In this document: positions 5,830 to 9,149 of the stretch, piece after piece | How the letters are laid out: every line of letters begins with the position of its first letter | Numbering within the stretch: position 1 is the first letter of the stretch | NCBI GenBank assembly: GCA_017450545.1 | Contig: JAFSTL010000034.1 | Span: 1-9,149 of the forward strand | Origin: Alphaproteobacteria bacterium | GTDB taxonomy: Bacteria > Pseudomonadota > Alphaproteobacteria > RUG11792 | DNA: 9,149 nucleotides | Reading direction: 5' to 3' | Program-made: the position numbers and the translations under genes | Notes under the pieces: model-generated | What the model saw: the letters and a program-made list of their open reading frames with translations, nothing else | What the model was told of the DNA's origin: nothing | Database searches by the model: none

Positions 5830-6162
5830 ATGTCTGAAAGAGTAATGAATGTTCAAGATGCTTTTTTGAATTATATGAGACGGAATAGGCGACCTGTTAC
5901 TGTGTTTTTGTTAGGCGGAGTGAAATTGTGCGGAATTATTGCATGTTTTGATAAGAACTCCATAGTATTGAAGCGTGGTGAATATACTCAACTGGTGTAT
6001 AAGCACGCGATATCGAACTTCTTCCCACAAGGAACTATTAGTTTGTTTGATTGGGACAGCTCCAAGAACGGCGAGCATTCAGAGAAAAATGGAAATTCGG
6101 ATGAGGAAGAGTTCGACGACGGCGATGAGTATGAGTATGACTACGATGAGGAAGACGAATAA
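5830..6162 (+). CDS. hfq: Hfq, RNA chaperone with hyperacidic C-terminal tail
   Basis: A 110-residue Hfq. The Sm core covers about residues 7-68: NVQDAFLNY (start of the alpha helix), the arginine rim RRNRR (17-21), Sm1 with TVFLLGGVKLCG (24-35), FDKNSIVLKR (40-49) and the proximal-face signature YKHAIS (57-62). Hfq hexamers pair small RNAs with mRNAs. Distal-face positions differ from E. coli: Phe for Tyr25, Gly for Asn28 and Cys for Gln33. After the core a roughly 40-residue tail ends in an extremely acidic stretch: of residues 91-110, fifteen are Asp or Glu and the rest are Phe, Gly and three Tyr, with no basic residue. The ATG at 5830 fits homologue starts; its ribosome binding site is weak and lies against a hairpin. 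An in-frame GTG at 5818 would add four residues. The stop codon abuts the lpd ATG. Confidence 0.95.
   Translation: MSERVMNVQDAFLNYMRRNRRPVTVFLLGGVKLCGIIACFDKNSIVLKRGEYTQLVYKHAISNFFPQGTISLFDWDSSKNGEHSEKNGNSDEEEFDDGDEYEYDYDEEDE
6149..6154 (+). promoter_or_regulatory. lpd ribosome binding site inside the acidic hfq tail
   Basis: AGGAAG, part of Asp/Glu codons near the end of hfq, lies eight bases before the lpd ATG. The sequence therefore encodes acidic residues and serves ribosome binding at once. Because hfq stops exactly before the lpd ATG, translation of the two is probably coupled. Confidence 0.6.
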
Positions 6163-7563
6163 ATGAGCTTTGATGTAATCATTATCGGTGGCGGCCCTGG
6201 GGGGTATGTATGCGCTGTGAAAGCTGCTCAGTTCGGGCTGAAAGTTGCCGTTATTGATAAATCGAAATCGGAGTTAGGTGGAACTTGTCTCACGAAGGGC
6301 TGCATTCCTACAAAAACTATGTTGCAATCGGCCAAAGTTCGGCATGTTGTTGAAAATTCGGCTGAATTCGGCATAGATAGCACTTTGATTGCGACTAATT
6401 TGGATAAGGTAATAGAACGTGAAAAGAGAGTTATCGCAACATTAAATGCCGGTGTCGTTGGGCTATTTGTGAGACACAAAATAACGTTGATTGAGGGAGT
6501 TGCAAAATTCCGGACACCGAATACTCTTCTGGTGAATAAGGATGGTGTAATATCTGAGATTTCTGGCAAAAACATAGTCATTGCAACTGGTGCGATGCCG
6601 AGATTGCTTCCCAATTTAGACACAAAATTAATACAGGATGGACTTATTTGGACTTCTAAGGAAGCGATTTTCCCGAAGTTTTATCCAAAAAAGTTGTTGA
6701 TAGTTGGTTCCGGCGCGATAGGCGTTGAGTTAGCGACGTTTTACAATGCTCTTGGTTCAGATGTTACCATAGTAGAAATGATGGACAGGATTTTAATTCA
6801 GGAAGATAAGGAAATATCTGATACGGCGCAGAGATTATTTGAAGGACAAGGAATAAAGGTCAAAACCGGAACAAAAACTCAAAATATAAGTAAAGTGAAC
6901 GGAAAAGTATCTGTTGAAATGATAGATAACAATGCAAATGTTTCTAATGAAGTTTTTGATGCAGTTGTAATTGCGATAGGAGTCGTCCCAAACACAAAGG
7001 ATTTGGGCTTAGAGGAAATAAATGTCAAGAAAAAAGCAAATGAAACAATAGAAACGAATGAGTATAACGAAACTTCGGTCAAAAGAATATATGCGATAGG
7101 GGACATTGCAGAGGCGCCGTGGCTAGCGCACAAAGCGTCTCGAGAAGGCATTCGTGTTGCTGAAAGGATAGCAGGGAAAGCGCGACTAACACCGATACGG
7201 CTGGATGCGATTCCATCGTGCACGTATTCGATGCCTCAGATTGCATCTATCGGGATGAGCGAGGAAAAGGCGCGTGCGACCGGACGGGGGATAAAGGTTG
7301 GTAAGTCATACTTCAGAAGCAACGGAAAAGCACAAGCAACCGGTGAAATTGACGGGTTTGTTAAGGTAATCTTCGACGCGATGAGTGGCGAGTTGCTAGG
7401 TGCGCATATGATAGGGTATGAAGTAACTGAACTATTACCAATATTTTCGCTGGCTATTGCTGGAGAGCTCACTGAAGCTGAACTGATGGCAACAGTATTT
7501 CCACATCCAACAATGTCGGAATGCCTTCAGGATGCGGTATATTCTGCATACAGCGGATTGTAA
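6163..7563 (+). CDS. lpdA: Dihydrolipoamide dehydrogenase (E3)
   Basis: A 466-residue FAD-dependent disulfide oxidoreductase that reoxidises dihydrolipoyl groups of the pyruvate or 2-oxoglutarate dehydrogenase complexes (or the glycine cleavage system), reducing NAD+. Visible: FAD-binding IIIGGGPGGYVCA (6-18), redox-active cysteines C42 and C47 in GGTCLTKGCIPTK (39-51), ATGAMPR (141-147), NAD-binding VGSGAIGVELA (181-191) with E205 at the end of the strand, second FAD motif AIGDIAEAPWLAHKA (311-325), and the catalytic pair H448 and E453 in HPTMSE. The length is typical. Thr44-Lys45 replaces the commoner Asn-x between the cysteines, which is not expected to abolish activity. It starts on the base after the hfq stop. 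No E1 or E2 gene is in the window, so the complex it serves cannot be decided; related reductases (glutathione or mercuric reductase) fit less well. Confidence 0.96.
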   Translation: MSFDVIIIGGGPGGYVCAVKAAQFGLKVAVIDKSKSELGGTCLTKGCIPTKTMLQSAKVRHVVENSAEFGIDSTLIATNLDKVIEREKRVIATLNAGVVGLFVRHKITLIEGVAKFRTPNTLLVNKDGVISEISGKNIVIATGAMPRLLPNLDTKLIQDGLIWTSKEAIFPKFYPKKLLIVGSGAIGVELATFYNALGSDVTIVEMMDRILIQEDKEISDTAQRLFEGQGIKVKTGTKTQNISKVNGKVSVEMIDNNANVSNEVFDAVVIAIGVVPNTKDLGLEEINVKKKANETIETNEYNETSVKRIYAIGDIAEAPWLAHKASREGIRVAERIAGKARLTPIRLDAIPSCTYSMPQIASIGMSEEKARATGRGIKVGKSYFRSNGKAQATGEIDGFVKVIFDAMSGELLGAHMIGYEVTELLPIFSLAIAGELTEAELMATVFPHPTMSECLQDAVYSAYSGL

Positions 7564-7595
7564 CGATAACTATATGTTTTATTATTAAGTATAAA

Positions 7596-7614
7596 GTTTC
7601 TTTGCACAAGAAAC
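7596..7614. repeat. Perfect 7-base inverted repeat after lpd
   Basis: GTTTCTT (7596-7602) and AAGAAAC (7608-7614) flank the loop TGCAC. It lies 32 bases after the lpd stop, where a terminator would be expected, but the stem is AT-rich and the bases after it are not a T-run (TATTTT appears only from 7621). It may be a weak terminator or an operator. Confidence 0.4.
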
Positions 7615-7635
7615 ACACTGTATTTTGTGATGCGA

Positions 7636-7664
7636 GCGCCGGAGTACAGCTGTATGCTGTGCGC
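7636..7664. repeat. Inverted repeat upstream of the -10 box of the OmpA/MotB-like gene
   Basis: ACAGC (7646-7650) and GCTGT (7656-7660) are perfect complements around TGTAT; GCGC (7636-7639) and GCGC (7661-7664) extend the stem across a six-base bulge. The core also contains the palindrome TACAGCTGTA (7645-7654). It sits just upstream of a TATAAT, where the -35 region would be, so an operator role is possible. Confidence 0.35.
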
Positions 7665-7673
7665 GAAATGAGG

Positions 7674-7679
7674 TATAAT
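7674..7679 (+). promoter_or_regulatory. Consensus -10 box upstream of the OmpA/MotB-like gene
   Basis: TATAAT lies 40 bases before the GTG start at 7714. No good -35 is found at 16-18 bases; that position is taken by the inverted repeat at 7636-7664. Activator-dependent transcription is one possibility; chance is another. Confidence 0.4.
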
Positions 7680-7713
7680 GGCTTATATGGGTTGGGCGAT
7701 TTTTATGTGAGTT

Positions 7714-8667
7714 GTGTTTTTGAGACGCCGGAATCGTGATGAAGTTGATATATGGCCGGGTTTTGTTGATGCTTTATCGACAGTGTTACTGGTTTTTATA
7801 TTTGTTTTAGTGGGTTTTATTGCTTCTCAAGTGTATTTATCCGGAATAATTTTTGATAAAAATTCTTCTCTATCTGATGTCAAAGGTAAGTTGTCTGATG
7901 TTTGTCGACTATTAAATTTGGAAAAGGATAAAAATACAGAACTGTCAAGCAAAAATGATGATTTGTCAAAACAAATTTTGGAATTAAATGCAACTGTTGC
8001 GAATTTGCAAAGTATGTTTGACAAAGAAGAAGCTTTAAAAAATAAAGAGCATGAGGCAAAATTATCGTTGGAGGAAAAGATTGAAGAGTTAACAAAAAAT
8101 TTGAAGGATGTTATGGCTGCATTGGCAAGCGAGCATAAAACAAGCGAAGAACAAAAAGCAGCACTGGAATATATCAAGAAAGAAAATGTAAAATTGAATG
8201 AACTGACGAAATTAAGTTCGTATCGCTCTGAGTTTTTTGATAAATTGAAAAATATCGTGAAAGATAAATCTGGCATAAAAATAGCCGGGGATAGATTTAT
8301 ATTTCAGTCTGAGCTGTTTTTTGATTCGGCATCAGACGAACTTAGTGAAGCCGGCGAACAACAAGTTTCAGAATTAGCTGAAATCATCAAGGAAATTGGT
8401 GCAAAAATCCCCGAAAACATAAAATGGATCTTACGAGTTGATGGACACACCGATGCTCGACCAATAAGCAGTGGAAAATTTAGTTCAAATTGGGAGCTTT
8501 CGGCTTCTCGAGCAATATCTGTCGTAAAATCTTTGATAAAACGAGGGGTTGCTCCTAAAAATTTAGTAGCAGCAGGCTTTGGCGAAAATCAACCGATAGC
8601 TACCGGAAAGGATGCTAAGGATTTAGCAAAGAATAGGCGCATAGAATTCAAACTAGATGAAAGATGA
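7714..8667 (+). CDS. MotB-like OmpA-family peptidoglycan-binding inner-membrane protein
   Basis: A 317-residue protein anchored in the inner membrane and reaching into the periplasm. Residues 1-10 are Arg-rich and cytoplasmic. IWPGFVDALSTVLLVFIFVL begins the single membrane helix (about 15-46) and carries D19, at the place of the proton-channel Asp of MotB/TolR/ExbD. Residues about 50-165 are Lys/Glu-rich with heptad-like leucines, a likely coiled coil. Residues about 195-315 are an OmpA_C domain: FFDSASDELSEAG, DGHTDARPI (243-251), NWELSASRA (259-267), GFGENQP (288-294) and NRRIEF (307-312), which bind diaminopimelate in peptidoglycan. No flagellar genes or MotA/ExbB/TolQ partner occur in the window, so MotB itself is not claimed. 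The start is the GTG at 7714, the first after a stop; TTG at 7720, eight bases after GAG, is an alternative. The TGA overlaps the gmk ATG. Confidence 0.88.
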   Translation: MFLRRRNRDEVDIWPGFVDALSTVLLVFIFVLVGFIASQVYLSGIIFDKNSSLSDVKGKLSDVCRLLNLEKDKNTELSSKNDDLSKQILELNATVANLQSMFDKEEALKNKEHEAKLSLEEKIEELTKNLKDVMAALASEHKTSEEQKAALEYIKKENVKLNELTKLSSYRSEFFDKLKNIVKDKSGIKIAGDRFIFQSELFFDSASDELSEAGEQQVSELAEIIKEIGAKIPENIKWILRVDGHTDARPISSGKFSSNWELSASRAISVVKSLIKRGVAPKNLVAAGFGENQPIATGKDAKDLAKNRRIEFKLDER

Positions 8668-9149
8668 ACAAAGTAATAGTGGTAATTTCCGGTCCTTCTG
8701 GCGCAGGAAAATCAACTTTGATAAAGTATTTGATTGATGAATTCGATGATGCCGGGTTGACAGTTTCTCACACAACGCGATTGCGAAGGAAAACAGAAAA
8801 AGATGGTATAGATTATCACTTTGTTAGCAAAGACATATTTGAAGACATGATAAAAAATGATGAGTTTATAGAATATGTTCAATGTTTCGATAATTATTAT
8901 GGAACAACGCATATCTCTGTTTATAGCGTATTAAATCAAACAAATATTTGTATATTAGATTTAAATTACGAAGGTGCATATAAATTATTGAGTAAGAGTC
9001 TCTTTGAGACAAGATGTGTCGGAATTTTGGTTCTGCCTCCATCTCTGAAAACTCTGCGAGCTAGGTTGCAAGGAAGGAACTCTGAAACTCCGCAAAGCTT
9101 AAATAAACGTATAGAAGAATCCTTTTTAGTGCGACGTATAGCGCCTTAT
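8664..9149 (+). CDS. gmk: Guanylate kinase (partial, C-terminus missing)
   Basis: The first 162 residues are present; the right edge cuts off roughly 40. The enzyme phosphorylates GMP to GDP with ATP, in the cytoplasm. Walker A is GPSGAGKS (10-17). GMP-contacting residues known for the family are in place: S35 and R39 in VSHTTR, R42, Y51 in DGIDYHF, E70, Y79 and T81 in NYYGTT, and D99 in ILDL. The lid segment and RLQGRNSETPQSLNKRIEES match the usual RL-x-RG-x-(D/E)T pattern that precedes the end of the enzyme. The loop after TTR reads LRRKTEKDG, where most guanylate kinases have a Pro-Arg-x-Gly-Glu type loop. The ATG overlaps the stop of the MotB-like gene by four bases (ATGA), so the two are probably translated together. 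The ribosome binding site is weak, consistent with coupling. Confidence 0.95.
   Translation, partial: MNKVIVVISGPSGAGKSTLIKYLIDEFDDAGLTVSHTTRLRRKTEKDGIDYHFVSKDIFEDMIKNDEFIEYVQCFDNYYGTTHISVYSVLNQTNICILDLNYEGAYKLLSKSLFETRCVGILVLPPSLKTLRARLQGRNSETPQSLNKRIEESFLVRRIAPY

Noticed and set aside
6228..6623. Minus-strand open frame of 131 codons inside lpd, and similar ones at 6879-7223 and 7827-8276.
   Set aside because: They lie opposite lpd and the MotB-like gene, whose motifs are intact; no independent coding evidence.
7521..7739. Plus-strand frame of 72 codons crossing the end of lpd and the following spacer.
   Set aside because: It overlaps lpd out of frame, has no ribosome binding site and resembles nothing; the spacer looks noncoding.
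7714..8667. Naming the OmpA-family gene motB or pal.
   Set aside because: No flagellar context or MotA partner is present, and a membrane helix instead of a lipobox rules out Pal; the more general name is safer.

Overview
The window carries a stretch of ordinary bacterial chromosome that looks alphaproteobacterial. The strongest lineage signal is a gene of the DUF1013/TrcR family, which is essentially confined to Alphaproteobacteria. It is backed by an HdaA-type DnaA-like protein with an N-terminal clamp motif, an adrenodoxin-type 2Fe-2S ferredoxin, and an OmpA/MotB-like envelope protein of the 'IWPGFVDAL' type. The DNA is clearly AT-leaning and genes are closely packed apart from three spacers. 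This would fit a host-associated or reduced alphaproteobacterium (for example Holosporales- or Rickettsiales-like), but that placement is inference only. No tRNA, rRNA, insertion sequence, CRISPR array or phage gene was found.

Left part, minus strand (1-3797): secA (preprotein translocase ATPase) is followed after 12 bases by rodA, which runs off the left edge. Both serve the envelope: SecA drives protein export, RodA polymerises peptidoglycan for elongation. SecA has a 68-residue, acidic-ended tail beyond the zinc motif where most homologues stop.

Divergent spacer (3798-4119): strong sigma70-like promoter matches point both ways. Two of them overlap face to face, so that each start point falls in the other's -10 box. 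A hairpin and two tiny overlapping ORFs lie in the predicted secA leader. Near-consensus boxes sit just in front of trcR.

Middle part, plus strand (4120-5612): a tight trcR - fdx - hda cluster. A cell-cycle regulator and the negative regulator of DnaA are in one unit with an Fe-S-assembly-type ferredoxin.

A 217-base spacer (5613-5829) holds a promoter candidate and two hairpins, the last directly against the hfq start. Then come hfq and lpd with no intervening base. Hfq has an intact Sm core but an exceptionally acidic C-terminal tail, and the DNA for that tail also carries the ribosome binding site of lpd (dihydrolipoamide dehydrogenase, E3).

Right part (7564-9149): a spacer with inverted repeats and a consensus -10 box leads into a MotB-like OmpA-family protein, whose stop overlaps the start of gmk (guanylate kinase), which is cut by the right edge.

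No wholly new system is evident. The items most worth a second look are the hyperacidic Hfq tail with its structured leader, the mutually occluding secA/trcR-side promoters, the SecA tail extension, and the trcR-fdx-hda grouping.
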